A stretch of 64,000 nucleotides of DNA, from contig JAFQAS010000014.1 of the NCBI GenBank assembly GCA_017399915.1, positions 62,001 to 126,000 of the forward strand, given 5' to 3'. Position 1 is the stretch's first letter. Each line of letters begins with the position of its first letter. The position numbers and the translations under genes are program-made. This document shows positions 27,410 to 36,957 of this stretch, one piece after another. The notes below the pieces were generated by a model that made no database searches, was not told the origin of the DNA, and saw only the letters and a list, made by a program, of their open reading frames with translations. This DNA is from Muribaculaceae bacterium (GTDB taxonomy: Bacteria; Bacteroidota; Bacteroidia; Bacteroidales; Muribaculaceae).

Positions 27410-29908
27410 TTAACGGCTGATAGACACTTTGTGAGTTGTAGTAGCTTCTTCTGTAACAACCTTCATGATATATACACCTTGAGAGATTGTTTCAACATTG
27501 AGTGTTGATGAATTAGCAACTTCTGCCACTTTTGAACCACGAACATTGAAGAGTTCGAGTTTCTTGATTGCAGCGGGAGCTTCTACATTAAACACATCGT
27601 TGGCAGGAACAGGATAAATACGCACTGCTTCAGCATCGGCTACAATACCTTCTACGCCATCACCTTCTGCTTTTCTCTTGATGAGGTTGTCGATGTAGAA
27701 TTCACCTTTTTGAGTGATAGGACTTGTTACTTGCACCACTTTAATGTTGCTGAAGTTATAGTCATAACCTGCTTCGAGTGAATTCAAAATAACTTCTTTG
27801 TATTCCCAACCACGGAAGTTAAGGTCACAAAGTTTTTCATACTTAGTATCTGTACCTTGTGTTACACCTACCCAAAGTTCATGGTTATTAAAGTCACCAT
27901 AAACGTGGAGACCAAGAACATCTCCCTTAGCATATGTGCGAGATACTGTATCAGGAGCCACGAAGTTCCACACCACTTGACAGTCATGGTTGTCAGCGAA
28001 GCTATAAGAGAAACGGTTTGAAGATTTATCATAGAGATATTTTGCAGTACTCTTAGCGCTTGTTGGCTTAGCAAGATTGTTCACTGTGTAAGTTGTGTCA
28101 TATGTAAACAAGTTTGCAACATTGAAGCCTTCGAGAATTTCGCCATCTTTTTCACCTGAAACGTCTTTAGCGGTAAAGTTGAGAGTAACATCAACATTCA
28201 TTGGAAGGTTTTCTTTATCGCGCAATTCACCAGAGATAACGGCACGATAAGATTCACCTACTGTCAAGTCATTTTGCAACACAATCATTGCGTTACCATA
28301 ACCATTTGACAATTGGTTAAATTTAGAGCTACGAGCATTAATTTTCAACTCGTTGTTATCCTTGTCGTAAACTTTGATTTGGTTTTGGTAGTCAGCGTAG
28401 TCGATAGTTTTGTCGAAACGGAATTCAAACACAGGAGCGTCGAAGTGAACAGCACCACCATCAGCAGGATAGTTATCGATCATTTCAAGACGGTTGCGGC
28501 CGAGTGTTTTGAACTTGAATTCAAAATCAGCACCAAGAGTTGGGTCAGCTGTATAAGTATCAGGAGTTTTAGCTGTTTTCGCCAATTTTACTGTATATTC
28601 AGTTTCTGTTTCGAGAGAAAGTGAAGGGATAAATGAAACTTTGTGGAAAGAATTGCTATACACGAAGTAACCTTCAACAGCCGGAGTGATTGAGAATGCT
28701 TCTTCAAATGAAGCTTCATCGATATCGTAGTTGAATTCAAAATCAATAGTTGAAGCACAGCTCACTGCAGCTCCATCTTGACCGATAGGGCCATAATTAT
28801 TGATAGTCAACTTTTCAGGACGTTTGTAGCACAATGGCATATCTTGATATGTCACCTCATCAGCAACTACAGTAACTTTTGTTTCTTCTGTGTAATAGTT
28901 GTCGTGGGTCACTACTACGGTATATTCTCCGGGAGTAATATTACGGAACACGAAAACACCATTATAATCATTGTCTGTTGTACGTTCTTGAACTACGTTC
29001 CCTTGAGCGTCAAGCAATTTTACATTTGCTCCATTGATAGCTGCATTTTTATCACGACCAAGGTATGTAAATGTAGTAGAATAAGTAAATTCACGAAGAT
29101 TGTGATTGTCATAAACTACACCTGCTACGTTACCTGTCACGAAACGATCTTCGGTATTGAAGTGTATCATTACAGATTTAGCAAAATACCATGCTTCGAG
29201 CCAGTTATAGTCATCATTCATCAAGCGGTGAGCTTGTGGACGGTGTTCGTGCATACCTCCTTCTGAAAGCATACCTACACCATGAAGGTTACGCAACACA
29301 CCAAGACTATAACCAAGAAGATCAACGTCGGCGGTTACACGACCGGGGTTGGTTGTTCCTGTTTGGCCTTTATAGTTCACCCAGTTAGAATAGATACTTG
29401 TGTTAAACACTTCGTTAACCACTTCACTGAGTTTTTTGTTTTCTTCTTTGTAAGTAGTCACTTGACCGGTCCAGTCGTCAATTTTACCACCTTTGTGATA
29501 AATCATCAAAGGATAGTTCACACCTTCTCCTGCATTTGAGTGAATAGAGAAGAAACAGTCGGCACCGAGGTTATTAGCCACATAAGCACGAGTAGCCAAA
29601 CCCGGTTCATCGGGTATTCCGTCACCATCAATTTCATTATAATTATTGTGAGTACGGGTTATATGAGCATCTACTCCAAGAGAATCAAGGATTGCTTTCA
29701 AATAAAGTCCTTTCACAAGATTACTCTTTGATTCCCAATAACCATCGGTAGAGTTTTGTTCGTAAGGATGAATTTTGATAGGACGGTCATCACCATCATA
29801 TCCACCATGACCCGGGTCAATAACCACTGTGAGGTCACTCATTTTTTTAGCTTGAATGGCTGTTGTAGCCACCAAAGCTGCTAATATGATAAATAATATG
29901 CGTTTCAT
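27410..29908 (-). CDS. T9SS-secreted N-acetylmuramoyl-L-alanine amidase (copy 1)
   Basis: 832 residues. After a signal peptide (AIQA-KK, residue 20) comes an Amidase_3 domain (about 25-250) with Zn ligands His34 (DPGHGG), Glu59 and His123 (SIHSNA) and catalytic Glu216 (LSEGG). A carboxypeptidase-regulatory-like Ig domain (about 260-350), two SbsA-type Ig-like domains (365-600), a beta-sandwich of discoidin type (about 615-745) and a C-terminal T9SS type A sorting domain (VRIYPVPANDVFNVE to the end) follow. It should cut the MurNAc-L-Ala bond outside the cell or on its surface, on foreign wall material or on shed self wall. It starts 2 bases after the propeller gene. Confidence 0.85.
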   Translation of the reverse strand: MKRILFIILAALVATTAIQAKKMSDLTVVIDPGHGGYDGDDRPIKIHPYEQNSTDGYWESKSNLVKGLYLKAILDSLGVDAHITRTHNNYNEIDGDGIPDEPGLATRAYVANNLGADCFFSIHSNAGEGVNYPLMIYHKGGKIDDWTGQVTTYKEENKKLSEVVNEVFNTSIYSNWVNYKGQTGTTNPGRVTADVDLLGYSLGVLRNLHGVGMLSEGGMHEHRPQAHRLMNDDYNWLEAWYFAKSVMIHFNTEDRFVTGNVAGVVYDNHNLREFTYSTTFTYLGRDKNAAINGANVKLLDAQGNVVQERTTDNDYNGVFVFRNITPGEYTVVVTHDNYYTEETKVTVVADEVTYQDMPLCYKRPEKLTINNYGPIGQDGAAVSCASTIDFEFNYDIDEASFEEAFSITPAVEGYFVYSNSFHKVSFIPSLSLETETEYTVKLAKTAKTPDTYTADPTLGADFEFKFKTLGRNRLEMIDNYPADGGAVHFDAPVFEFRFDKTIDYADYQNQIKVYDKDNNELKINARSSKFNQLSNGYGNAMIVLQNDLTVGESYRAVISGELRDKENLPMNVDVTLNFTAKDVSGEKDGEILEGFNVANLFTYDTTYTVNNLAKPTSAKSTAKYLYDKSSNRFSYSFADNHDCQVVWNFVAPDTVSRTYAKGDVLGLHVYGDFNNHELWVGVTQGTDTKYEKLCDLNFRGWEYKEVILNSLEAGYDYNFSNIKVVQVTSPITQKGEFYIDNLIKRKAEGDGVEGIVADAEAVRIYPVPANDVFNVEAPAAIKKLELFNVRGSKVAEVANSSTLNVETISQGVYIMKVVTEEATTTHKVSISR

Positions 29909-29910
29909 CG

Positions 29911-30753
29911 TTATTCAGTTATTTTAATATTCATAATAAACATTTCGCCGTCTTCAGTAGCGTAAACCACTTTATCTTTAGTAGCTGTCACACCATTAAC
30001 GATTGAAGAACCGTCGGTCAATTCAATCACTTTGCCTGATTCGATATCAACAGCGATAACCTTTGCTTTTGTCACTACATAACCGTCATCTTCGGTATAT
30101 AATGCCACTACATAATTATCACCTGCCCAACATGGGAATTCGGCGCGTGATGCCAAGAATTTAGCTTTTGTACCATCAAGTTCTGACACAAATAAGCCTG
30201 AATAAACTTCAGTAAACACCAATTTAGAGTTAGAAGGAGAAACTGAAGCCCAAAGATAGCGATAACCGCTTTCAATAGGGTTGATTGTCTGTTTTTTACC
30301 ATCTAACGACACTTCAATTGCTTGAGTTCTTGCTGAACCATAAGCAAATGTTTTGCCCACAAACTGACGGGTATCAACATTACCACGTGAAGGTTCGAGC
30401 AATTGCACTTTTTCACCGGTTGCTAAGTCATAGCTCTTAACGTCACGACGAATAAGGCCATCTACTTTTACGATCGAACGATAGATTACCGATTTACCAT
30501 CAGCCGAAAATGCGGGGTCGAAACCTGTACCGGGAGCATTGTCAATCAATGTTATTTCACTTGATGACAAGTCCAATGACTTAAGCCCATCATGGTCGCT
30601 TGTTGTAAACAATACTTTTGATCCATCGGGACTCAACACCGGATAATAGCCCTTTACATCGAGCTTTTCGGTAGAAACAACAGAGAGGTCGGCTGCACTC
30701 ATAGAAGCGCACACACTCAATGCTGCCATTAAAATCCAAGATTTTGCTTTCAT
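29911..30753 (-). CDS. Exported TolB-like beta-propeller protein (copy 1)
   Basis: 280 residues with a signal peptide (cleavage near MSA-AD). The rest is made of WD40/TolB-type blades with the S-P-D-G-S-K-V-L-F and SADGKSVIYRS pattern (PD40 repeats). There is no lipobox and no T9SS domain, so it is likely periplasmic. Propellers of this type bind protein or glycan partners. It is encoded 20 bases after amidase copy 2 and directly before amidase copy 1, and a paralogue at 33206-34099 precedes copy 2, so each propeller seems paired with an amidase. Confidence 0.75.
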   Translation of the reverse strand: MKAKSWILMAALSVCASMSAADLSVVSTEKLDVKGYYPVLSPDGSKVLFTTSDHDGLKSLDLSSSEITLIDNAPGTGFDPAFSADGKSVIYRSIVKVDGLIRRDVKSYDLATGEKVQLLEPSRGNVDTRQFVGKTFAYGSARTQAIEVSLDGKKQTINPIESGYRYLWASVSPSNSKLVFTEVYSGLFVSELDGTKAKFLASRAEFPCWAGDNYVVALYTEDDGYVVTKAKVIAVDIESGKVIELTDGSSIVNGVTATKDKVVYATEDGEMFIMNIKITE

Positions 30754-30773
30754 TTTGTAAATATTTTATGTTA

Positions 30774-33188
30774 TTAATGTTTTACTACTACTTTTTTCAA
30801 TTCGCTTGTGCCTCCAACAAATATTCTGATGAAGTAAATGCCATCGGCAATTTCGCTCACATTAAGCACATTGCCATCGGCTGTTGCGGTAACTGTGCCA
30901 TTCATGCCAATAAGTTCAACTTTGTCAATCAAGCCGTCGGCATTAGCGATAAGATATTCCGAAGCAGGGTTAGGATATACAGTGACACTTGTCATTGTTT
31001 CGATTCCTTCAACACCCACTGCGCCATCTTTAATGTAGCTGATGTTATCTAATTTAAACTCGCCCTTACGGCTCATCAAACTTGGAGTTTGTACCATTTT
31101 CACACCCGAGAGTTGATATTCTTTTTCTCCTTCGAGCATTGTCAACGGCACTTCAAAATAACGCCAGCCGAGGAAGTCCAACTTGCCAACAGGAATATAT
31201 TTCACGTCTTCGGGAGCAATTACTTCGAGATATACTTCGTTAGCGGTGAGGTCGCCATATACATGCACACCCACAGCATCATTATTTGTCAATTTTGCAT
31301 CAGCGAGAGCCGAACGAGATAATAACATTTCGCTACCTTCGGTTGCAGGGAATTCATACATCACATTCACACATGATGTGCCAAACAACTTGTTTGTAGC
31401 ATCTTTTTTGATTGACACTGTATCTACATCAACCGAACCTTGGCTATTCAATGCATATAGAGTTGCATCTTCCATATCTTCTATAATGCTGTCGGGCTTT
31501 TCTGTTCCTGCATCTACAGCAGTGAAATGCACCACTACACTATCTTGCAAAGGAATACCATCTTTATCGGCGATTTCATTTGAAAGAGTCATCTTATAAG
31601 TATTACCCACCGTCAAATCTTTTGTGAAAGGAATGCGGAAGAATCCATATTCAGCACCAAGTTTACTGTAAGTCATTTTACGATTATTAAGAGCCACCTT
31701 TGTGCCGGTAGAATCCACAATCGAGATTTGTTTGAGGATTGGAGTCACGTTAGGCAACTTGTCAAAACGCACTTCAATAGCAGGGTTGTCGAAGTGAACT
31801 TTTTCGCCATCTTTAGGGAATTGACCAATGATTGACATATAGTTACGGTCGGCAGTGAAGAATGACAATTCAAAAGGAGCTTCCATTGCCATGCCACCTG
31901 CATGTTTAGCCGACGCGTCAAGACGTGCGGTATAAACAGTGCTTGTTTGGTATGTTTGTGTTGGAGTGAAAATCATGCGAAGGTTATTGTTTTCCCATGT
32001 TATTTCACCGGGTATTTCAGGAGTGATTGAGAATGCAGCTTCAACACTTGCTGTATCCATATCCCAGTTAAAATCAAGAACCACAGGAGTGTTACAAAGC
32101 ACACCGGGGTCACCCTCTTTCCATACAGGCGAATAAGTTTCCACTACCGGCGCAGTATTGCGGATTTTGTTAAGTTTGAGATTTACATAAGTGATTTCGT
32201 CGGCAGTCACTTCAACCATTGTTGATGTTTCGTAGTGACGATTACCACTCACCTTCATCATATATTTGCCTGGCTCAACTTTACGGAACGCATAGATACC
32301 ATTAAGTATCATATCGCTATATGTTTCTTGCAATTTAGTTGTGCCGGTTTCGTCCCATAATGAAACATATGCAGTGTCAACTGTTTCGAGTTGGTCATCA
32401 CCAATCATTTTGAAATCACCCACGCGAGGGAAGCGAGAGTCGTTCAAGCGACCTGCGATTGCACCATATGATACACCTGGAAGTGAATAATGATCATCAA
32501 CCGCTTTTCGGAAGTTCCATGCTTCAATCCATTTGTAATCAAGACTCATCAAACGATAAGTTTCAGGGATATAATCGTGGAACGAACCTTCAGAAAGAGC
32601 ACCGGGTATAGTGAGTTTACGCAACACACCATAACCTTGAGTACCCCAAGTGGGTTGGAATGACCAGTCACCACGCACGTTAGTGTTTGTAGATGTCCAT
32701 ATTGTTGCACCATTTGTCAATAGGTTTACATCGATATCAGTTGCCCACACCTTTGCATCGGGATAAACAGGTTCGTTGTCATATCCACGGAAGAAGATGA
32801 TAGGGAAATTCACACGGTTTGATGTACCGGTAGCGTTTGAGTGGATAGAGAGGAACAAGTCAGAACCGGCAGCATTTGCCAAACGACCGATTGTTTCCAA
32901 TCCAAGGTCGTCGGCACTTGTGTTAGTCACACGCGACATCACAACCTTTACACCGAGGTCTTGCAACATATCGCGCAAGAAGAATCCTTTGTGCATATTA
33001 GAGTTTGATTCCCAGAAACCCGAGGTATCACCTTCGGCATAAGGGTAAATCACCACGTTACGGTCGTTAGCCGCATCGTGACCACCGTGACCGGGATTGA
33101 TATAGATAATGAGGTCACTATAATCTTTTGCCATAGCAGCAATCGAAGCCAATGCAGCGATTGTAAATGCAATAAATTTCTTTTTCAT
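30774..33188 (-). CDS. T9SS-secreted N-acetylmuramoyl-L-alanine amidase (copy 2)
   Basis: 804 residues with the same domain order as copy 1: signal peptide (AMA-KD), Amidase_3 (His34 in NPGHGG, Glu60, His116 in SIHSNA, Glu200 in ALSEG), Ig-like domains, a beta-sandwich and a T9SS type A domain (VTVYPNPASEYLIA to the end). The first motif has Asn31 where copy 1 has Asp. The two proteins align over their whole length but are clearly diverged, so the duplication is old. It starts 17 bases after propeller copy 2. Confidence 0.85.
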   Translation of the reverse strand: MKKKFIAFTIAALASIAAMAKDYSDLIIYINPGHGGHDAANDRNVVIYPYAEGDTSGFWESNSNMHKGFFLRDMLQDLGVKVVMSRVTNTSADDLGLETIGRLANAAGSDLFLSIHSNATGTSNRVNFPIIFFRGYDNEPVYPDAKVWATDIDVNLLTNGATIWTSTNTNVRGDWSFQPTWGTQGYGVLRKLTIPGALSEGSFHDYIPETYRLMSLDYKWIEAWNFRKAVDDHYSLPGVSYGAIAGRLNDSRFPRVGDFKMIGDDQLETVDTAYVSLWDETGTTKLQETYSDMILNGIYAFRKVEPGKYMMKVSGNRHYETSTMVEVTADEITYVNLKLNKIRNTAPVVETYSPVWKEGDPGVLCNTPVVLDFNWDMDTASVEAAFSITPEIPGEITWENNNLRMIFTPTQTYQTSTVYTARLDASAKHAGGMAMEAPFELSFFTADRNYMSIIGQFPKDGEKVHFDNPAIEVRFDKLPNVTPILKQISIVDSTGTKVALNNRKMTYSKLGAEYGFFRIPFTKDLTVGNTYKMTLSNEIADKDGIPLQDSVVVHFTAVDAGTEKPDSIIEDMEDATLYALNSQGSVDVDTVSIKKDATNKLFGTSCVNVMYEFPATEGSEMLLSRSALADAKLTNNDAVGVHVYGDLTANEVYLEVIAPEDVKYIPVGKLDFLGWRYFEVPLTMLEGEKEYQLSGVKMVQTPSLMSRKGEFKLDNISYIKDGAVGVEGIETMTSVTVYPNPASEYLIANADGLIDKVELIGMNGTVTATADGNVLNVSEIADGIYFIRIFVGGTSELKKVVVKH

Positions 33189-33205
33189 ATCTTGTGCCTC
33201 CTATC

Positions 33206-34099
33206 TTATTTAAGTTTGATATTCATTTGATAAAGACGTCCGTCGATTGTAGCATACACAATCTTACCGGCATCAAACGATGCTGTTGGGTTCATTGTCA
33301 TTGACTCAGGCTTAGTGAGGGCTTGGAATTGAGTGCCGTCGGCCGAGAGAAGGACAATTTGAGAAGAACGATAATTGTGACCATCGTTTGTAGCGTTCAT
33401 TGCCACAATGTGGTCATTACCATACCAAACAGGAGCTTCAAAGTTACCGGGAGTTGAAAGGATATTACCATTAAGGTCGGTAATAACGATTCCGAAACCG
33501 GCTGCAAAGAACATCACTTTGTTTCCGTCGGGAGAAAGTGACGACCAAATATAACCTGCGCTATTCGCAACAGGAGTATAGGCTTTCTCTACCCCATTCT
33601 TAGCGATGATGAGGCTTGTACCTTCGGTGCGCACACGAGTCGCTTTATTGTCGGTAACGAGCAAATCACCGTCAACCGTAGTGGCAAAACCTTTAGTGGT
33701 AGCAACAGGGCGACTGATGACACGTCCTTGTTTTGACACTTCGATTGTTTGACGTGAAGCGATGTCGTATTTTTTCACTTGACGCATATTGCGATTGTTT
33801 TGCAATGTTTGTGTCACGAAATAAATTTCTTTTCCATCGGGAGAGAATGAAGCGTCGAGCCCTGCACGAGCTTCGGTACTTACTTTTACTACAACATTGT
33901 CGTTGAAATCATACAAGCGCAAGCCGGTATAATCACATTCCGAAAATAGTAGTTGAGAGCCGTCGGCACTAAGCACCGGATTGTGCATTTCGCTCTCCAC
34001 TCCTTTGAGCAGAGGTGTCACCGACTCAACATCGGCAATCTGTGCGTTCATCGAAACGACGCCTACAAATGCCATTACAGAGAGTAACAGTTTTTTCAT
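33206..34099 (-). CDS. Exported TolB-like beta-propeller protein (copy 2)
   Basis: 297 residues, signal peptide (cleavage near MNA-QI), then PD40/TolB blades (VLSADGSQLLFSECDYTGLR; DASFSPDGKEIYFVTQ; SLSPDGNKVMFF). It aligns along its length with copy 1 at 29911-30753, ending in the same Y-A-T-x-D-G-x-x-x-x-M-N-I-K motif. It is the first gene of the four-gene operon. Function is unknown; it may bind or present the amidase or the wall fragment in the periplasm (inference). Confidence 0.75.
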   Translation of the reverse strand: MKKLLLSVMAFVGVVSMNAQIADVESVTPLLKGVESEMHNPVLSADGSQLLFSECDYTGLRLYDFNDNVVVKVSTEARAGLDASFSPDGKEIYFVTQTLQNNRNMRQVKKYDIASRQTIEVSKQGRVISRPVATTKGFATTVDGDLLVTDNKATRVRTEGTSLIIAKNGVEKAYTPVANSAGYIWSSLSPDGNKVMFFAAGFGIVITDLNGNILSTPGNFEAPVWYGNDHIVAMNATNDGHNYRSSQIVLLSADGTQFQALTKPESMTMNPTASFDAGKIVYATIDGRLYQMNIKLK

Positions 34100-34157
34100 A
34101 TAAATTGGTATTATAAAGTTAATTTATTTCTATGTTAGTCAACTGGTTAGTATTCCA

Positions 34158-34165
34158 CAAATATA
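34158..34165 (-). promoter_or_regulatory. Candidate -7 element of the T9SS amidase operon
   Basis: TATATTTG on the minus strand, 58 bases before the ATG at 34099. A second candidate (TATCTTTG) lies at 34220-34227. The 309-base gap between 34100 and 34408 contains only these elements and the terminator at 34337-34384. Confidence 0.45.
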
Positions 34166-34219
34166 CGCCAAAATTCTCCGAATGAGCACAATCATTCGAA
34201 TTTAAAGTGTATATTCGCA

Positions 34220-34227
34220 CAAAGATA
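34220..34227 (-). promoter_or_regulatory. Second candidate -7 element of the T9SS amidase operon
   Basis: TATCTTTG on the minus strand, 120 bases before the first gene. It implies a longer leader; the choice between the two elements is open. Confidence 0.35.
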
Positions 34228-34336
34228 GTAATAATTATCGAAAATAATCAGTTGAAATTACAGATTTTTCGCCCACAATTATCTAAAATTTTGCTAATTT
34301 TCATCATTAGCAAAGCTACCGACAGTCCCTATGGCC

Positions 34337-34384
34337 AAACAAAAGCCGATGGCCTCGTATCATATTTGCGAGGCCATCGGCTTT
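34337..34384 (-). terminator. Terminator of the phosphodiester-glycosidase pair
   Basis: A perfect 16-bp stem: AAAGCCGATGGCCTCG (34342-34357) pairs with its complement at 34369-34384, followed on the minus strand by TTTTGTTT. It is the strongest hairpin in this half of the window. Confidence 0.88.
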
Positions 34385-34408
34385 GTTGTTAAATTCTCAA
34401 TTATCTAA

Positions 34409-36943
34409 TTATTTCACTATCAATTTTGAGGTTGTTGTGCCGGTTGCGGTTTCAACTTTCACCATATAAATACCGGCCGACAATGATGACGCATCGATAG
34501 TCACATTATTGTCGTTACATTCTTTTGATGCTACAATGGCACCTGCCACCGAATAAACATCAACATTATTGATTGTTTGTGAAGATGTCACGGTAAATGA
34601 ACCACCTTCAACCGGGTTAGGATAAATCTTCACTCCACTACCCTCGCCTATGGTGATGCTTTCAACCGATGCATAGTTGTTATATTCGGCACTCAATTCG
34701 CTCACCTTGATTGATTGTTCACCCTTATTGGCTGTGTTGGCTTCAATCATGAAACGAATATATTGCAAAGTAATGGGGTAAAGAATCAAATCGTTAGGAT
34801 CGCCAAGTGCCGAAATGGGTATCTCTACACGGTGAGTTGTGCCTGCTGCAAACACTTCACCTTCTGTCGGATTAATTTCCACTGTGTTCACCTTAATATG
34901 TTGAGGTGTGCGCAAGTCAATCAATAGGCTTGAGATATTGATTGATGGTGTAAATTCAATCCACAATTTATCGGGGAGGCTATAGTATTGCACTGCCTTT
35001 GTCATTTGAATATATGGAGCACGTGGAGAACCATAGGTAAATGAGAGTGTGCCATCTTCGGCAAGTGCACCTTTAGTAATACCCGAAGAGCCTTTTATTG
35101 TCCAACCGGTCATATCACTTGCTGGCATAATTGCAGCATTGGCAATTTCCACTGTCACTGTTGTAGTGTCGAGGAATTCGCCTACAAGTCCACTGATTTT
35201 AGTTTTTCCCTCTTTATAGCCACGCAACACACCATTTTCATCAATATCGGCCACTGATGGGTCATCAACGGCCCATTTGATTGACGCAGGGTTGTAGTTA
35301 TACACGATTTCGCCTATTTGAGCAGTAACCTCCATTGTGTATTCGCGAGCGGCATCAATAAGAATTGGTTTCACACGCATTGCTATTTCAGCATCTACAA
35401 TATCAATTTTCTTTGTTACACTCACTCCGTTGTAGGTGGCTGTCAATTCACCAACACAAGCATTTCCGCCGGCAGTGAATTTCATTCCGTCGCATAAACC
35501 CACTGAATCGGGACATGAAAGGGTAAATCCTTGCAAATCTTTATCAATCAAATCGCCATATTTGTTATATGCAAGAATCACAGGTTGGAATTCGGAATAG
35601 ATAGGTGCTTGGAGGGTATATTCTTCAAATTCAAGGCGAGTAATTACACTATCTTGAGGTGCGATTGAATAGAAGAACCAACCATTTGCCACTGCACGAG
35701 GAGTGCCTTCGGTTGTTTTATTTATAACCTTACCTTCAACCATCATTTGAGCCGACCCACCGGCGTCCATATTAATGATATTTGTGCAACCATAATATTT
35801 CATAATGTCGCACATCACAAGTGTATTACAACCTTTTGATTGTCCATATACAGGGTCTACACTCATGTCAATCACCACATTTATCAATGTTTTGCGATCG
35901 GCAGTGGTCCCATAGGCACAGCGCGAATATGTCTTTGTGTTATAATCATCTTCAGTATTAAGATCGGTCAATTCGCCATCGACCATAACCACACCATTTC
36001 CTCCGATAAGTTGTTCTATCTCATGAACTGTACCATCGGGCATTAACCATCTCAATTCAATTGTTACCTCGTCGCCAGCAGCAAGAGACGCTAATGCATC
36101 TTTATTTGCTCCACGACCAACAAGGCATAAATCATAATCGCCGAGGGTGCCATTGCCTGCATCGTTCTTAACTTCTTGTACAGTACATTTCATAGGACGT
36201 CCTACCATCCATTCATTACCTTCATTAATATTGAGATACACCTCGGTTGACACATTTTCAACACGAGTTAAACGACGTTTACCTGAGTCATCGTTGTACT
36301 GATCAACCGGAATAAAGTTCTTATCGCGGCCAAAGAAATGGTTATAAAGACAGATTTCACCGTCACGAACCAATTTATTTGTTTGTTGAATTACAAGCGA
36401 ACCTATTTTTTCACTTTTCACCGCCCCTTTATAACGCAAAAAGTCAATAACCATAGTCTTATCGGGTGTTATTGCTACACAACCGGGAGTCGCATTATTA
36501 TGCCCCCACTTATCTGAATGGGCATTTGTTTCGGTAATAATCGCACCATTACGCACATTTCCATTAAATGTAGCGCCTACTATAAAATCGGCCCATGGAT
36601 ATTGACTCGACACACACCAGAAGTTACCATTGGCACCTGCCAAAGGTCGCTTTTCATCGGTATATTGACGAATGTAGGCATTGGCTAATTTTTCAGTTTT
36701 ACAAAGTTGTTCCCCTCCTTGGGTTGTTTCCACTCGGTTATAGGGGTTATTCAAATCCATCGTAATCATATTCACGTTAAGAGGAAAATCGGGAATACGA
36801 AGACGTTTATAGTTCACACCGGGGCCCAAGTCGCGATCAATCATCACATCTGTCCGATAATTTGTCCCTTGAATAGGAATGGAATCAGCACTTGCCGATA
36901 AGGTTATTGCCATTGCGGCAAAAAAAGAAATTGTTTTTTTCAT
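34409..36943 (-). CDS. T9SS-secreted phosphodiester-glycosidase (NAGPA-like) protein, copy A
   Basis: 844 residues with a signal peptide (SASA-DS). About 60-420 is a NAGPA domain: AGANGNFWCVSS, VGRGANKDALASLAAGDEV, IGGNGVVMVDG, SRCAYGTTADRKTL and NMDAGGSAQMMVEGKV are family motifs. Enzymes of this family remove GlcNAc linked through a phosphodiester (uncovering enzyme; also bacterial exopolysaccharide and wall-polymer enzymes). A Big-like domain (about 450-600), a beta-sandwich (610-750) and a T9SS type A domain (KIYPNPVEGGSFTV to the end) follow. It is the second gene of a tandem pair, 14 bases after copy B. Confidence 0.8.
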   Translation of the reverse strand: MKKTISFFAAMAITLSASADSIPIQGTNYRTDVMIDRDLGPGVNYKRLRIPDFPLNVNMITMDLNNPYNRVETTQGGEQLCKTEKLANAYIRQYTDEKRPLAGANGNFWCVSSQYPWADFIVGATFNGNVRNGAIITETNAHSDKWGHNNATPGCVAITPDKTMVIDFLRYKGAVKSEKIGSLVIQQTNKLVRDGEICLYNHFFGRDKNFIPVDQYNDDSGKRRLTRVENVSTEVYLNINEGNEWMVGRPMKCTVQEVKNDAGNGTLGDYDLCLVGRGANKDALASLAAGDEVTIELRWLMPDGTVHEIEQLIGGNGVVMVDGELTDLNTEDDYNTKTYSRCAYGTTADRKTLINVVIDMSVDPVYGQSKGCNTLVMCDIMKYYGCTNIINMDAGGSAQMMVEGKVINKTTEGTPRAVANGWFFYSIAPQDSVITRLEFEEYTLQAPIYSEFQPVILAYNKYGDLIDKDLQGFTLSCPDSVGLCDGMKFTAGGNACVGELTATYNGVSVTKKIDIVDAEIAMRVKPILIDAAREYTMEVTAQIGEIVYNYNPASIKWAVDDPSVADIDENGVLRGYKEGKTKISGLVGEFLDTTTVTVEIANAAIMPASDMTGWTIKGSSGITKGALAEDGTLSFTYGSPRAPYIQMTKAVQYYSLPDKLWIEFTPSINISSLLIDLRTPQHIKVNTVEINPTEGEVFAAGTTHRVEIPISALGDPNDLILYPITLQYIRFMIEANTANKGEQSIKVSELSAEYNNYASVESITIGEGSGVKIYPNPVEGGSFTVTSSQTINNVDVYSVAGAIVASKECNDNNVTIDASSLSAGIYMVKVETATGTTTSKLIVK

Positions 36944-36957
36944 AATAATGTTAGTAT

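Noticed and set aside
28778..29266. Plus-strand frame opposite T9SS amidase copy 1
   Set aside because: It is antisense to a well-supported gene and rich in Ile/Val/Cys runs typical of shadow frames.
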